From NCBI GenBank assembly GCA_963772165.1, contig CAVYWA010000011.1, positions 62,001-126,000 on the forward strand: a stretch of 64,000 nucleotides of DNA, in the 5' to 3' direction. Below are positions 31,572-41,158 of the stretch, in pieces (position 1 is the stretch's first letter; each line of letters opens with the position of its first letter). Source of the DNA: JAGVPT01 sp963772165 (GTDB lineage Bacteria; Bacteroidota; Ignavibacteria; UBA10030; UBA8401). Below the pieces are notes generated by a model that saw nothing but the letters and a program-made list of their open reading frames with translations, was not told the DNA's origin and ran no database searches. The position numbers and the translations under genes are program-made.

Positions 31572-32900
31572 ATGAATTCTTCACGAAGCTATAATTTTTT
31601 CTACAACATTATGCCCGACGGGACGGTGAAACAGATCAATCCGTTCACCGGCACCGAAGTGTGGGCAGTTCCCGGACGCGGCGACAAACCGTTGATGAAT
31701 GAAATACCCGCCGCGGCGAAAGCAATCGACCATTCCGGCGACGGAAAATATTGCAGCTTTTGCGAAACCCGCTACTACGAAGTTCCCCCGGAAAAAAACC
31801 GCCTTGTGAAAGAAAATGGACAGTATCGCGTGTTGACGCGTGTTCCGCCGGACAAATATCACGATACCGTCGCGGAGTTCCGCCGGCTCGGGAATCTGTT
31901 CGAAATCGTCACCATCGATTACTGGAAAAAGAATTACAATTATCGGTTGACGAAAGATGCTGCGGCATGGCGCGATGCGTACATCGCGATCCCCAGGGGA
32001 GCCGAACATATCGATGCGGTTTTAAATTACAAGTTGAAAATGTCCTCCCGGTCGGAACAGGAGATCCGTCAGAAACTCCTGTTTAATAAAGAGAATATGA
32101 TGGATGCGTTCTTCGGCGGATGCCACGAACTCATCATCGCCCGCAAGCATTACACCGACGGGGCAACGTTAGACAATCAGCTTTGTTCTTCCGGCGAAAT
32201 GACGGAGGAAGAGCACTTTCAGTATTTTCGGTTTACGGTCGAAGCCATGCGGGATATGCTGTCGTACAATCGGTACATTCGCTACATCAGCGTGTTTCAA
32301 AACTGGCTTCGCCCCGCCGGCGCTTCGCTCGACCATCTCCACAAACAGCTTGTCGGGTTGGATGAGTGGGGAAATTCCATGCTGCAGCAGATTCAGATGC
32401 TTCGGGACGACCCCAACATCTTTAATGAGCTTGGAGTGAATTTTGCCGCGCAATATAATTTAGTGTTTGCAGAAAATGATTTTGCGGTCGCCAGCGTCGG
32501 GATCGGACACCGTTATCCGACGATTGAAATTTACTCGAAGTCGCACTCCAGCCGTCCATTTGAGCACACCGATGCGGAATTGCGCGGGGTGAGCAATCTT
32601 GTGCATGCATGTCACGCGGCGATCGGCAGCCAGATTTCCTGCAACGAAGAATGGTATTATACTCCAATCGATGCAGTCTATAAAATGCCATGGCAGGTGC
32701 AGCTTAAATTACGTGTCAACGTCCCTGCCGGCTTCGAGGGAGGGACGAGCATTTTCATCAATCCCTTCACGCCGATCGACCTTCGCGATAAGTTGGTTCC
32801 GCACATGTATCGCTTACGGGATGCCGGGACGATCACCGGCCTTCGCATTGCGGAAGAGTGCCGATTAGCTCCAAACCCCCTGCTCTATTATTTGAAATAA
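31572..32900 (+). CDS. GalT/HIT-like nucleotidyltransferase-family protein (DUF4921-like)
   Basis: 442 residues, soluble. It resembles galactose-1-phosphate uridylyltransferase-like HIT proteins, particularly the group I know as DUF4921: a CSFC pair in the N-terminal part, HELIIARKHYTD, and VFQNWLRPAGASLDHLHKQ with the HxHxQ-like catalytic His triad (HLHKQ). The final part has SIFINPFTPIDLRDKLV. A role in transferring a nucleotidyl or phosphoryl group to a sugar phosphate fits its place directly after the phosphohexomutase, but the reaction is unknown. Confidence 0.65.
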   Translation: MNSSRSYNFFYNIMPDGTVKQINPFTGTEVWAVPGRGDKPLMNEIPAAAKAIDHSGDGKYCSFCETRYYEVPPEKNRLVKENGQYRVLTRVPPDKYHDTVAEFRRLGNLFEIVTIDYWKKNYNYRLTKDAAAWRDAYIAIPRGAEHIDAVLNYKLKMSSRSEQEIRQKLLFNKENMMDAFFGGCHELIIARKHYTDGATLDNQLCSSGEMTEEEHFQYFRFTVEAMRDMLSYNRYIRYISVFQNWLRPAGASLDHLHKQLVGLDEWGNSMLQQIQMLRDDPNIFNELGVNFAAQYNLVFAENDFAVASVGIGHRYPTIEIYSKSHSSRPFEHTDAELRGVSNLVHACHAAIGSQISCNEEWYYTPIDAVYKMPWQVQLKLRVNVPAGFEGGTSIFINPFTPIDLRDKLVPHMYRLRDAGTITGLRIAEECRLAPNPLLYYLK

Positions 32901-32995
32901 CTGTTGAGAGGAAAAACGGAACACAACCGCATCGTTTCCGTTCACACCCTGCGTCTTCTCTCTTGCGCCTTCGTCCAATACACCAAACGTGGCTT

Positions 32996-33757
32996 ATGTT
33001 CGGATCGTTTTGGATTTATCCTTTTCTTCTTTGCACCGGCGTTGCGGCAGGCTTGATCGATTCTATCGCAGGCGGCGGCGGCCTCATCACTCTTCCCGTG
33101 GCTCTCGCGGTCGGGATGCCGCCAAAGGTTGCGCTGGGGACGAATAAGTTTCAGTCAAGTTTCGGAAGCTTCACGGCAACGTATTATTATCTAAAGCACG
33201 GGATCGTCAGCCTTCGCGGAGCGAAACTTGGAATTGCTTTCACTCTCATCGGTGCAGCGGCTGGTGCCTGGGGCGTGCAGCAAATGAACTCCGATATCCT
33301 GAACCGTATCATTCCATTTCTCCTCCTCGCCATCGTCATCTATACGCTTTTCAGTCCGAAATTCGGCGATGTTGACAAGCGACCCCGAATTTCCGCCTTG
33401 CTCTTTTTTATTATTGCGGGCCTGGTTTTCGGGTTCTACGATGGGTTCTTTGGTCCCGGTGTCGGTTCTTTTTGGGCGATCGCGTTTGTGTTCTGGCGCG
33501 GAATGGACCTGACAAAAGCCACGGGTGCGACCAAGCTGATGAATTTCACGAGCAATATTGTTTCGTGCATGATTTTCCTGGCCGGAGGATTCGTCTGGTT
33601 CGGAGCGGGGCTGGCGATGGCTGCCGGCGAAATTATCGGTGCAAGGATCGGCTCCCGCATGGTGATTAAGAAAGGAACCTCGCTCATCCGGCCGATCTAT
33701 ATCACAATTGTCGTCATCACGACGCTGAAGCTTCTCTATAACGTCTACAGCCGCTGA
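32996..33757 (+). CDS. TauE/SafE-family membrane transporter
   Basis: 253 residues with about eight hydrophobic helices. The N-terminal repeat GVAAGLIDSIAGGGGLITLP and the second repeat GFYDGFFGPGVGSFWAI are the paired TauE/SafE motifs; members export sulfite or sulfonates or other anions. The ATG at 32996 is used because upstream codons from 32858 are hydrophilic and overlap the previous gene. Substrate unknown. Confidence 0.88.
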   Translation: MFGSFWIYPFLLCTGVAAGLIDSIAGGGGLITLPVALAVGMPPKVALGTNKFQSSFGSFTATYYYLKHGIVSLRGAKLGIAFTLIGAAAGAWGVQQMNSDILNRIIPFLLLAIVIYTLFSPKFGDVDKRPRISALLFFIIAGLVFGFYDGFFGPGVGSFWAIAFVFWRGMDLTKATGATKLMNFTSNIVSCMIFLAGGFVWFGAGLAMAAGEIIGARIGSRMVIKKGTSLIRPIYITIVVITTLKLLYNVYSR

Positions 33758-33827
33758 TCTATTTTTAAGCGCCCATTATCCGGTTCGGCATCACTTAGGC
33801 AACATTCGCTTGTTTGAACACTTTTTG

Positions 33828-33856
33828 TTGATTACCTTTTCGCATGATGCTATAAA
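33828..33856 (+). promoter_or_regulatory. Sigma-70-like promoter
   Basis: TTGATT, a 17-base spacer and TATAAA, 33 bases before the metallopeptidase ATG at 33889. Confidence 0.6.
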
Positions 33857-33888
33857 GCAACCCCTTACTTGTTCTTCTGGAGCCCGCC

Positions 33889-35118
33889 ATGAACACAATT
33901 GCTGAACGCTACGTCAAACTAGTTTTGAATATCGGAGTGTACGACCCTGATTATGTCGATGCCTATTACGGACCTGAAGAATGGAAGCCGTCCGGGCACA
34001 GCGCTGTAAAAAAAGAAAATTTTCCGTTTGCGGAATTCGATACCGAGGTGCAAGCTCTCTTAAATTCTCTGAATGCTGCCGATGTTTCAACGATGAACTC
34101 AATCGAAAAACTCCGCCACGCGTCGATGGCGAAACAGCTCGCAGCGGTCAGGTGCAGAATCTTCCTTCTCTCCGGAGAGAAATTTTCATTTAATGAAGAA
34201 TCGCGGCAGACGTATGATGCCGTCGCACCGACGTTCCCGGAAAGCCACTATAAAGAATTACTCGATGAGCTTGGCGGTTTGCTCTCCGGGACAGGAAATG
34301 TCTCCGGCCGGCTGGAGCAGTACAAACAATTGTTCGTGATCCCAAAAGAAAAACTCGATGCCGTTTTCAAAGCTGCGATCGCGGAAGGTCGAAAGCAGAC
34401 GTTGCAGCATATCACGCTTCCATCGTCGGAGAGCTTTACCGTCGAATACGTCAACGATAAACCGTGGAGCGGCTATAATTGGTATAAAGGGAATTGCTTC
34501 AGCGTTATCCAGGTGAACACAGATTTACCGATTTTCATCGATCGCGCCGTCGACCTCGCGTGCCATGAAGGATATCCCGGGCACCACGTCTATAATATGT
34601 TGATGGAAAAGAACCTCTTCCGCGAACGGGGTTGGATGGAGTTTTCCGTCTACCCGCTGTTCAGCCCGCAATCACTCATCGCGGAGGGGAGTGCCAATTT
34701 CGGAGTTGAAGTGGCGTTGCCCGGCGAAGAGAGGGTTCACTTCGAGCGCACCGTCCTTTTCCCCATCGCCGGGCTCGACCCATCGAAAGCGGAGGAGTAT
34801 TACAGGATTCAGTCGGTGAAAGCGAAACTCGATTATGCAGGAAATGAAGCCGCTCGTAATTATCTTGACGGGAAATGGAGCAAGGAAGACGCCGTGGAGT
34901 GGCTGGTGACATACGCCTTATTTTCACCGGAGCGTGCAACTCAGCGAATCGGTTTCATCGAACGATACCGAAGTTATGTTATCAACTACAATTTGGGGCA
35001 GGACATGGTTCGGGCGTACATTGAGAATCGTGGAGGGGATGCCGCTCACGTCGAGCTTCGGTGGAAACTCTTTGAAGAGCTTTTGTCTCAACCGCATACG
35101 CCGAGCGATTTGCGGTAG
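33889..35118 (+). CDS. DUF885-like putative metallopeptidase
   Basis: 409 residues without a signal peptide. The central CHEGYPGHHVYNML (about residues 225-238) matches the HE..PGHH metal site of DUF885-type proteins, a gluzincin-like carboxypeptidase group; a likely third ligand is the Glu in LIAEGSANFGVEV. The start has a ribosome site (GGAG) eight bases upstream and a good promoter. It stands alone. The substrate is unknown. Confidence 0.7.
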   Translation: MNTIAERYVKLVLNIGVYDPDYVDAYYGPEEWKPSGHSAVKKENFPFAEFDTEVQALLNSLNAADVSTMNSIEKLRHASMAKQLAAVRCRIFLLSGEKFSFNEESRQTYDAVAPTFPESHYKELLDELGGLLSGTGNVSGRLEQYKQLFVIPKEKLDAVFKAAIAEGRKQTLQHITLPSSESFTVEYVNDKPWSGYNWYKGNCFSVIQVNTDLPIFIDRAVDLACHEGYPGHHVYNMLMEKNLFRERGWMEFSVYPLFSPQSLIAEGSANFGVEVALPGEERVHFERTVLFPIAGLDPSKAEEYYRIQSVKAKLDYAGNEAARNYLDGKWSKEDAVEWLVTYALFSPERATQRIGFIERYRSYVINYNLGQDMVRAYIENRGGDAAHVELRWKLFEELLSQPHTPSDLR

Positions 35119-35172
35119 CCGTTCTCGCGGGCTTGTGCGGGAGACCCTGATGCGGGGCTGAACTCAAGGTTG

Positions 35173-35217
35173 GTGAGGCACAGCGGCCTCTTTCAATACC
35201 CACCGGCTGTGCCTCAC
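35173..35217. repeat. 12-bp stem-loop downstream of the metallopeptidase
   Basis: GTGAGGCACAGC (35173-35184) pairs with GCTGTGCCTCAC (35206-35217). No T run follows directly (TTTTTT begins at 35229), so its role as a terminator is doubtful. Confidence 0.5.
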
Positions 35218-35255
35218 GCTCCAAAAGATTTTTTAGATGGTGTTGCAGTTTGAAG

Positions 35256-35294
35256 GTCATTGCGATCCCGCTCGAAGAGCGGGATCGCAATGAC
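35256..35294. repeat. Perfect 18-bp palindrome, family B copy 2
   Basis: GTCATTGCGATCCCGCTC and its exact inverse are separated only by GAA. It lies between convergent genes and is followed by TTCTTTTT, so it may also stop transcription on the plus strand. Confidence 0.9.
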
Positions 35295-35336
35295 TTCTTT
35301 TTGGGAAAGGAAGCCAAAGAGTAACACTACCATTTT

Positions 35337-37079
35337 TTACGGTTCGGTCCCGGAAATTTTTTGTTCTGCGTTAAAGATGGTGATTCCCCAATTGAATGGG
35401 TCCGATGGGGGATCGTCATTCCAGCCTTCGAAGCTGTGCGAACCGTCGCTTCTGTAGTGAACGGTGTACTCGCCCGGTTGCAGCGTGATTATTCCGTCGA
35501 ACCGCCTATTTTTTTCTGCGCCCCCCGCGTGTTCGGTCATGCGATAGGTCATTTCCCATAACGTCTTACCCGATTTTGCATCGTCGATCCAGCCGTAGTC
35601 GTACATCTCGCCATCGCGTCCTTCACCGAGCGCATAAATGCGAACATCGGTCTCCTTTTCCAGGATAAAACTTTTTTGCCTTCGTTCATCGTCGCCGACC
35701 CTCACGATACGTGCGATGATCGACTTGTTATTTTGATCATCATACGGAGCGATATCGCTCGATGCGTACTGGTCATCTGAGGCGAGAACGGTAATGCCCC
35801 AGTGTTCCTGGTCGTACGGCGGCGCAGCGTTCCAATCATGATAATTATGCGACCCGTCCGAGACAAAGTACACTACGTAGTTCCCTTTGTCGAGGTGGAT
35901 AATCTTATCGACCATCCGGTTCTTCTCGGCACCGCCGGCATGTTCCGTGTTGTCGTACTTCATCTCCCATACTTTTCCGTTCGTCTTTGCGTCCGTGATC
36001 CAGCCGTAGTCGCACATCTCTCCATCGCTTCCTTCCCCGATTGCAAGGACCCGGACATCCATCCCCCGTTTCAGCGTAAATCCTTTTGAACGATATTCCT
36101 TATCGCGTACGCGCGTGAGGTCGACGATCACATCCTTTGCCGGCACATCTTCGTACTCGGACAGCCGGACGTTGCGCATCATTTCGGGTTGTGCGACCCG
36201 CACCGTCATTCCCCAGAACTCGGGGTCGTACGGCGGCGGTGCGTTCCATTCGCGGGCAGAATGAGAATCGTCCGTAACAAAAAACGCTGCATAGCTTCCG
36301 GCAGGAAGCGAAATCGTTTTTTTCACCATCCTGTTTTTCCTGTCCCCGCCGGCGTAGTCAAGGTCTTTGTCTTTCATCGTCCAGACGATCTTGCTTGTTT
36401 TTATATTTTTTATCCACCCGTAATCGTACGGCCCGTCCGACCGCAACTCGCCGAGAGCGTAAATTGAAAGGTCGGTCGGCTTGTCGAGTATGAAGCCCTG
36501 GTGTTCATACTGGTTGTCCCACAACCCCGACATAGAAAAGAAAGAATTCTTCTTATACTCGTCCTGCAGCTTTTTCACGGCCTCATCGTTCAGGCGTGTC
36601 CCTTTCCCTGTAACGATGACCGAAAGATTTTTGTAGTCTCCTGAGAAACTGTCGTCATCGCTCCAGTGAAACACTTCGTCGCCGAGAAAATCGATAAGTC
36701 CGGAGAACCCGTTGATATTGGAAAATGAATAGGGGAAAGAGGCATAGTAGACTTCGTAGGTCCCTTTCGGAAGAGTGACGTTGTCGGTGTATGTTGTCGT
36801 TGAATGATCTTCATCGCTTGCAGAGGCGTGCCGCATGTCCCACACCCGTTCGCGTGTATCGGAGTTCAGAATCCAGGCACGAGTCCATAGCGGGTGCTTT
36901 CTGCTTGCAGCAACAACTTTTATCGAAACGCTTTGCTCTTCGTTCAGAATAAATCCTTCAAACTTCACATCCCGTTTGTGGAAGTTTTGAATTTCGGCCA
37001 GGACGTTCTCCTGCGCTATGCTTTGGCCGGCGAGGCCCGTAAACGCAGCAAGAAGAACGAGGAAGGAAATTCTGTTCAT
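35337..37079 (-). CDS. Periplasmic protein with four tandem repeats, unknown function
   Basis: 580 residues after a signal peptide (MNRISFLVLLAAFTGLAGQ). It consists of about four copies of a 120-140 residue beta-rich unit. Copies 2-4 share F.L, DYGWI, W.M, EHAGGAEKNRM (DYAGGDRKNRM in copy 2), L..G.Y, SDGSH....W and PP.D...WG; copy 1 is diverged. I do not recognise the family. The start at 37079 is supported by AAAGGAG before the ATG; the frame is open to 37181. The ends of the repeats carry aromatic and acidic residues that suggest ligand or ion binding on the surface. It is a single gene with a TATACT box near 37150 but no clear -35. Confidence 0.7.
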   Translation of the reverse strand: MNRISFLVLLAAFTGLAGQSIAQENVLAEIQNFHKRDVKFEGFILNEEQSVSIKVVAASRKHPLWTRAWILNSDTRERVWDMRHASASDEDHSTTTYTDNVTLPKGTYEVYYASFPYSFSNINGFSGLIDFLGDEVFHWSDDDSFSGDYKNLSVIVTGKGTRLNDEAVKKLQDEYKKNSFFSMSGLWDNQYEHQGFILDKPTDLSIYALGELRSDGPYDYGWIKNIKTSKIVWTMKDKDLDYAGGDRKNRMVKKTISLPAGSYAAFFVTDDSHSAREWNAPPPYDPEFWGMTVRVAQPEMMRNVRLSEYEDVPAKDVIVDLTRVRDKEYRSKGFTLKRGMDVRVLAIGEGSDGEMCDYGWITDAKTNGKVWEMKYDNTEHAGGAEKNRMVDKIIHLDKGNYVVYFVSDGSHNYHDWNAAPPYDQEHWGITVLASDDQYASSDIAPYDDQNNKSIIARIVRVGDDERRQKSFILEKETDVRIYALGEGRDGEMYDYGWIDDAKSGKTLWEMTYRMTEHAGGAEKNRRFDGIITLQPGEYTVHYRSDGSHSFEGWNDDPPSDPFNWGITIFNAEQKISGTEP

Positions 37080-37496
37080 AGAATCGCTCCTTTCAATAAA
37101 AACTCTCGATGATGATTTGCATTTGGATGAAGGGAATAGATTTTTAAAGTATACGGGGGTGCTCCTCTTTTGTTGCTTCATTTCCGAAGTTAATTTGAGG
37201 CCTTCGGTAAAGGCGGAAACGCAAGGCTTCTCTCTTCTGTCAGGATTGCTTTTGTTTCAGGTTCTTTGTACACTAGCACGGGTCGAAGCTGTCCAGAGGC
37301 AAAGTTTCGCCGGGTCAAACGCATGACTCGTACCTGTTGGTATGACCAATCCCAGGTTGGTTGTAGTATCAGATTGCCGGGGTTTTAATCGATATCCGCG
37401 TTAAACATTCTCGTCGAGCACCATCATCATCTTCTTCATTGATCGCAGCGTAACTAAGATCAGGACGGAGGTAAAAAAATACAAGGGAGGCTCACT
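37080..37496. other. Intergenic region between divergent genes
   Basis: 417 bases. Apart from the ribosome sites at both ends (AAAGGAG on the minus strand, GGGAGG on the plus strand) and a weak TATACT box near 37150 I see no gene, repeat or clear operator here. Confidence 0.5.
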
Positions 37497-38789
37497 ATGA
37501 TGAAATCGCGATCTCTATTCGGATTACTTCTGTCGTCTCTTCTCATCATCTCTTCGCACAATGCATACGCACAATGGAGTAATATCCCGGACCTGCGGGG
37601 AACAAGTATCCATTGCTGCTTGGCCGTGAAGGACAGCACAATCTTTGTCGGGGGCGATAATGGAGCTTTCTTCAGGTCCACAAACGGCGGAACGACGTGG
37701 ACGAACATCATGGGAAACGGGATAAATGTCGACACGCTCCTCTCGTTGGGGGAAGGGTTGGGGTACATCTTCGCAGGCTCGTTTGGCATCGAGAGCTTTT
37801 ATCGCTCTTCCGATTTGGGTAACTCGTGGAGCGTTGTCAATGAAGGCCTCCCTTCCCATGCACAATTAAACGCTTTTACATTTGTCAATACCGCTCTCTT
37901 TGCGGCAACCGACCAAGGTGTGTACAGCTCGGCCGACAGCGGCAATTCGTGGAAAGCCGATACAGCCGGATTGGGATTAGGCTCGCTCAACGTGAGTTCA
38001 AACGGCACCGTTGGCATAGCGTCGTCTGGTTCGGAGTTGTTCACGATAGAGTCCTTTGGGGGAATTGTTTACTCCTCGCCTGTCGACTCTGTTCACTGGA
38101 CACAGGCTACGACTCAGTACTATAATTCCGGTTATGCGATAGTCGCAGTCGATACAGCTATTATCATTGCAACGTTGCAAGGCATCTATGTCTTCGATGG
38201 CGATTCAACATGGCTCCCGAGAGACAACGGCCTCCCCATAAACGACACCACGTGGCTGGCATCCTGCATCTTTGCAACATCGGACAGTCTTTTGTTTGCA
38301 TATCTCGCATCCACATCGACGACTGCGTATAGCAAAGGAATCTACGCGACTTCCGATTTAGGCAAAACATGGATTCAAGTGAACGACAGTGTCTTCTCCG
38401 GGGCATCGGTGACTGCCATGGCAACGACGGGGAAATATCTTTTTGCCGGAACGCAAATGGGAGGGTGGCGAATTCCGATCGCCGATGCGATCACATCAGT
38501 CCGGGACGAACGTCCGCATGTGCCCTCGCAATATACCTTGTATCAGAATTACCCGAACCCCTTCAATCCGACAACAGTCATCGCCTACAGTCTGCCCGTC
38601 TCTTCCGCCGTGACCTTGAAGGTCTACGATCTGCTCGGGAGAGAAATAAAAACGTTGGTCAACGAACGGCAAAGTGCGGGCCAACATTCAGTTATTTTCG
38701 ACGGGAGCAACTGTTCAACCGGGGTCTACTTCTACAGGCTTCAGGCTGGGACATTCGGTCAGACAAAAAAGTTGATCGAGCTCAAATAA
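37497..38789 (+). CDS. Secreted beta-propeller protein with type IX secretion tail
   Basis: 430 residues: a signal peptide (LFGLLLSSLLIISSHNAYAQ), a propeller of BNR/Ycf48-like repeats (FRSTNGGTTWTNI, YRSSDLGNSWSVV, YSSADSGNSWKAD, YATSDLGKTWIQV, each with the SxDxGxxW Asp-box), and a C-terminal sorting domain YTLYQNYPNPFNPTT ... GVYFYRLQAG ... KLIELK. The last part marks export through the type IX system and attachment at the surface. GGAGG is six bases before the ATG. What the propeller binds is not known. Confidence 0.9.
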   Translation: MMKSRSLFGLLLSSLLIISSHNAYAQWSNIPDLRGTSIHCCLAVKDSTIFVGGDNGAFFRSTNGGTTWTNIMGNGINVDTLLSLGEGLGYIFAGSFGIESFYRSSDLGNSWSVVNEGLPSHAQLNAFTFVNTALFAATDQGVYSSADSGNSWKADTAGLGLGSLNVSSNGTVGIASSGSELFTIESFGGIVYSSPVDSVHWTQATTQYYNSGYAIVAVDTAIIIATLQGIYVFDGDSTWLPRDNGLPINDTTWLASCIFATSDSLLFAYLASTSTTAYSKGIYATSDLGKTWIQVNDSVFSGASVTAMATTGKYLFAGTQMGGWRIPIADAITSVRDERPHVPSQYTLYQNYPNPFNPTTVIAYSLPVSSAVTLKVYDLLGREIKTLVNERQSAGQHSVIFDGSNCSTGVYFYRLQAGTFGQTKKLIELK

Positions 38790-39243
38790 CAGCATGAGCT
38801 CATAGAATATGTTCGCGGACCATTTTTGAACGGCTGGATTATCCAGCTCATTGGCTCGTGCTATCAGACGAATTTTTTGGGGGCTCGCCGGATTACAAGG
38901 AACGCGCCTTCTCTAATCTTATTGCTCGGATCTTGGTGCTGTCCTGAATGAACCCGCTATCGATGCTTCTTGGTAATGAGATAGTTTGAAGAATAATGTC
39001 ATTGCGATCCCGCTCGAAGAGCGGGAGAAGTGGCGCTTTACGCCACCACGTACTGCGTGGCAATCCTTTTGTTTAATGGAGATGGTCCCGCTGTACGAGA
39101 TCCCTTCGGGACTTCGGCAAAAAAAGTCTCGCAATGACCGTTGATTGAAAAGACCCCACGACCCGCTCCTTCTTATAATAGCATTTCATTCCCAATTTCC
39201 ATATCTTTGACGAGCCAATAACCCGAATGAGTCGTATTGAATC
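38790..39243. other. Intergenic region with family B repeat
   Basis: 454 bases without a gene. It holds a small stem GCTGGA-TTA-TCCAGC (38833-38847) and the family B element at 38998-39138. Confidence 0.6.
38998..39138. repeat. Palindromic intergenic repeat, family B copy 3
   Basis: GTCATTGCGA (38998) and TCGCAATGAC (ending 39138) bound internal hairpins CCCGCTCGAAGAGCGGG, GTGGCGCTTTACGCCAC and a CCACGTACTGCGTGG stem, suggesting a longer, structured version of the family. Confidence 0.85.
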
Positions 39244-41037
39244 ATGAAACTTCTTCTTTCGTACCTCAAACGGTCCTGGAAGCTGGTCGCATTTGCTTTG
39301 CTCCTTGCTGCGGTCAATCAAACTTTTTCGCTTCTTGACCCGTTGATCTTCCGGCATGTGATCGACGAATACGCGACACGGTTCAAAGAATACTCGGCGC
39401 AGCAGTTCTTCAAGGGGGTCGGTTTGCTGCTGGCACTCGCGGTTGGGGTTGCATTCGTTTCGAGGGTTGCGAAGAATTTCCAGGACTACTACATCAATGT
39501 CATCACTCAGAAACTCGGTGCACGGATTTATTCCGACGGGCTGAAACATTCGCTTGAACTTCCGTACTCGGTTTTTGAAGACCAGCGGAGCGGCGAGACG
39601 CTGGGAAAACTGCAGAAAGTGCGAAGCGATGTCGAACGGCTCATTGCAGCGGCCATCAATATTCTTTTCACAACCCTGGTAGGAGTCATCTTTGTCACGG
39701 TCTATGCATTCAGCGTTCACTGGCTTATTGCCCCCGTCTATTTCTCCACCATTCCGATCCTCGGGATCCTCAGCTCCGTTCTCGGAAAAAAAATTAAGAC
39801 CATCCAGAAAACGATCGTGGCCGAAACCACCGGGCTTGCCGGGTCCACAACGGAATCGCTCCGCAACATTGAGCTTGTAAAAAGCCTCGGGCTCGCGCAG
39901 CAGGAAATTGAGCGGCTGAACAATACAACGGGAAAAATACTGAAGCTTGAGCTGAAAAAAGTCCGCTACCTTCGGAGCCTCAGCTTCATTCAAGGCTCCT
40001 CGGTGAATTTTTTGCGGACATCAATTCTTTTCCTGATGCTGTACCTTATCTACGCACAGCAAATTACCTTTGGCCAGTTTTTTTCGTTGTGGATCTATTC
40101 GTTCTTCATCTTCGGGCCTTTGCAAGAATTGGGAAACGTCATTAACATTTATCGCGAGGCGGAGGTTTCGCTCAATAATTTTGAAGCGATCTTGAACACG
40201 CCGAAGGAACCGACGCCGGCAAATCCTGTTTTCGTTACGGCCATCAAGACGCTCGAATTCAAGAATGTCAGTTTCAAACATCAAACCGCAACGGCGAATG
40301 CCTTGAATGGAATTTCATTTAACACAAAACTTGGCGAAACGGTCGCTTTTGTCGGTCCATCCGGTTCGGGGAAAACCACGCTGGTGAAACTCTTGGTGGG
40401 CTTGTACACGCCTCAGTCGGGACAGATTCTCTATAATGGTCATAAAAGTACAGATGTAGAGTTAAACCAATTGCGGGAGAGAATCGGTTTTGTCACTCAG
40501 GATACGCAGCTTTTTTCCGGCACGATCAGGGAAAACCTTCTCTTCGTGCACCCCAAAGCCGGCGATGCCGAGTGTATGGAGGTGCTTCACCAGGCTGCCT
40601 GTCAAAGTTTGCTGGCAAGAGCGGATAAGGGGCTGGACACGATGATCGGCGAAGGGGGAGTGAAAGTTTCGGGTGGAGAAAAGCAGCGGCTTTCGATAGC
40701 GCGGGCGTTGCTGCGCCGGCCCGACCTGCTGGTGTTCGATGAAGCGACTTCGTCGCTCGATTCGTTGACCGAAGAAGAAATCACTTCGACTATTCGCGAC
40801 ATCTCGACGAGAAAGGATCTCATCACGATTCTCATTGCCCATCGCCTTTCAACGATCATGCATGCCGATAAGATTTTTGTATTGGAGAAAGGGCATATCG
40901 TCGAGTCGGGAAGGCACCATGACCTCCTTGAGCTGAAAGGGTTGTACTACGCGATGTGGAGGCAGCAAATCGGCGAGCGTGAAGACGGTACGACGCGCGT
41001 TGCTTTGAGCGCAGCGAAAAATATCACGAGGAATTGA
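39244..41037 (+). CDS. ABC exporter, fused permease and ATPase (MsbA-like)
   Basis: 597 residues. The first 320 form the six-helix type IV exporter domain; then the ATPase with Walker A GPSGSGKTT (near 372), signature VSGGEKQRLS (near 475), Walker B LLVFDEATSSLD and switch His in IAHRLST. It works as a dimer and may export lipid, peptide or drug. No partner half-transporter is adjacent, so a homodimer is likely. Substrate unknown. Confidence 0.92.
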   Translation: MKLLLSYLKRSWKLVAFALLLAAVNQTFSLLDPLIFRHVIDEYATRFKEYSAQQFFKGVGLLLALAVGVAFVSRVAKNFQDYYINVITQKLGARIYSDGLKHSLELPYSVFEDQRSGETLGKLQKVRSDVERLIAAAINILFTTLVGVIFVTVYAFSVHWLIAPVYFSTIPILGILSSVLGKKIKTIQKTIVAETTGLAGSTTESLRNIELVKSLGLAQQEIERLNNTTGKILKLELKKVRYLRSLSFIQGSSVNFLRTSILFLMLYLIYAQQITFGQFFSLWIYSFFIFGPLQELGNVINIYREAEVSLNNFEAILNTPKEPTPANPVFVTAIKTLEFKNVSFKHQTATANALNGISFNTKLGETVAFVGPSGSGKTTLVKLLVGLYTPQSGQILYNGHKSTDVELNQLRERIGFVTQDTQLFSGTIRENLLFVHPKAGDAECMEVLHQAACQSLLARADKGLDTMIGEGGVKVSGGEKQRLSIARALLRRPDLLVFDEATSSLDSLTEEEITSTIRDISTRKDLITILIAHRLSTIMHADKIFVLEKGHIVESGRHHDLLELKGLYYAMWRQQIGEREDGTTRVALSAAKNITRN

Positions 41038-41158
41038 ACATGTCGACGTCGAAATGCTGATTGGCTCTCGAGTTGATGTAATCTGTTGTGCACGCCGGGA
41101 TCAGGAAAAGGAGAACAACATCTTTTAATGATGTTTATTCCAGTCAAAGGTATCAAAA

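Noticed and set aside
35173..35217. Strong 12-bp stem as an intrinsic terminator
   Set aside because: The T run begins about a dozen bases after the stem, too far for a standard terminator; kept only as a stem-loop.
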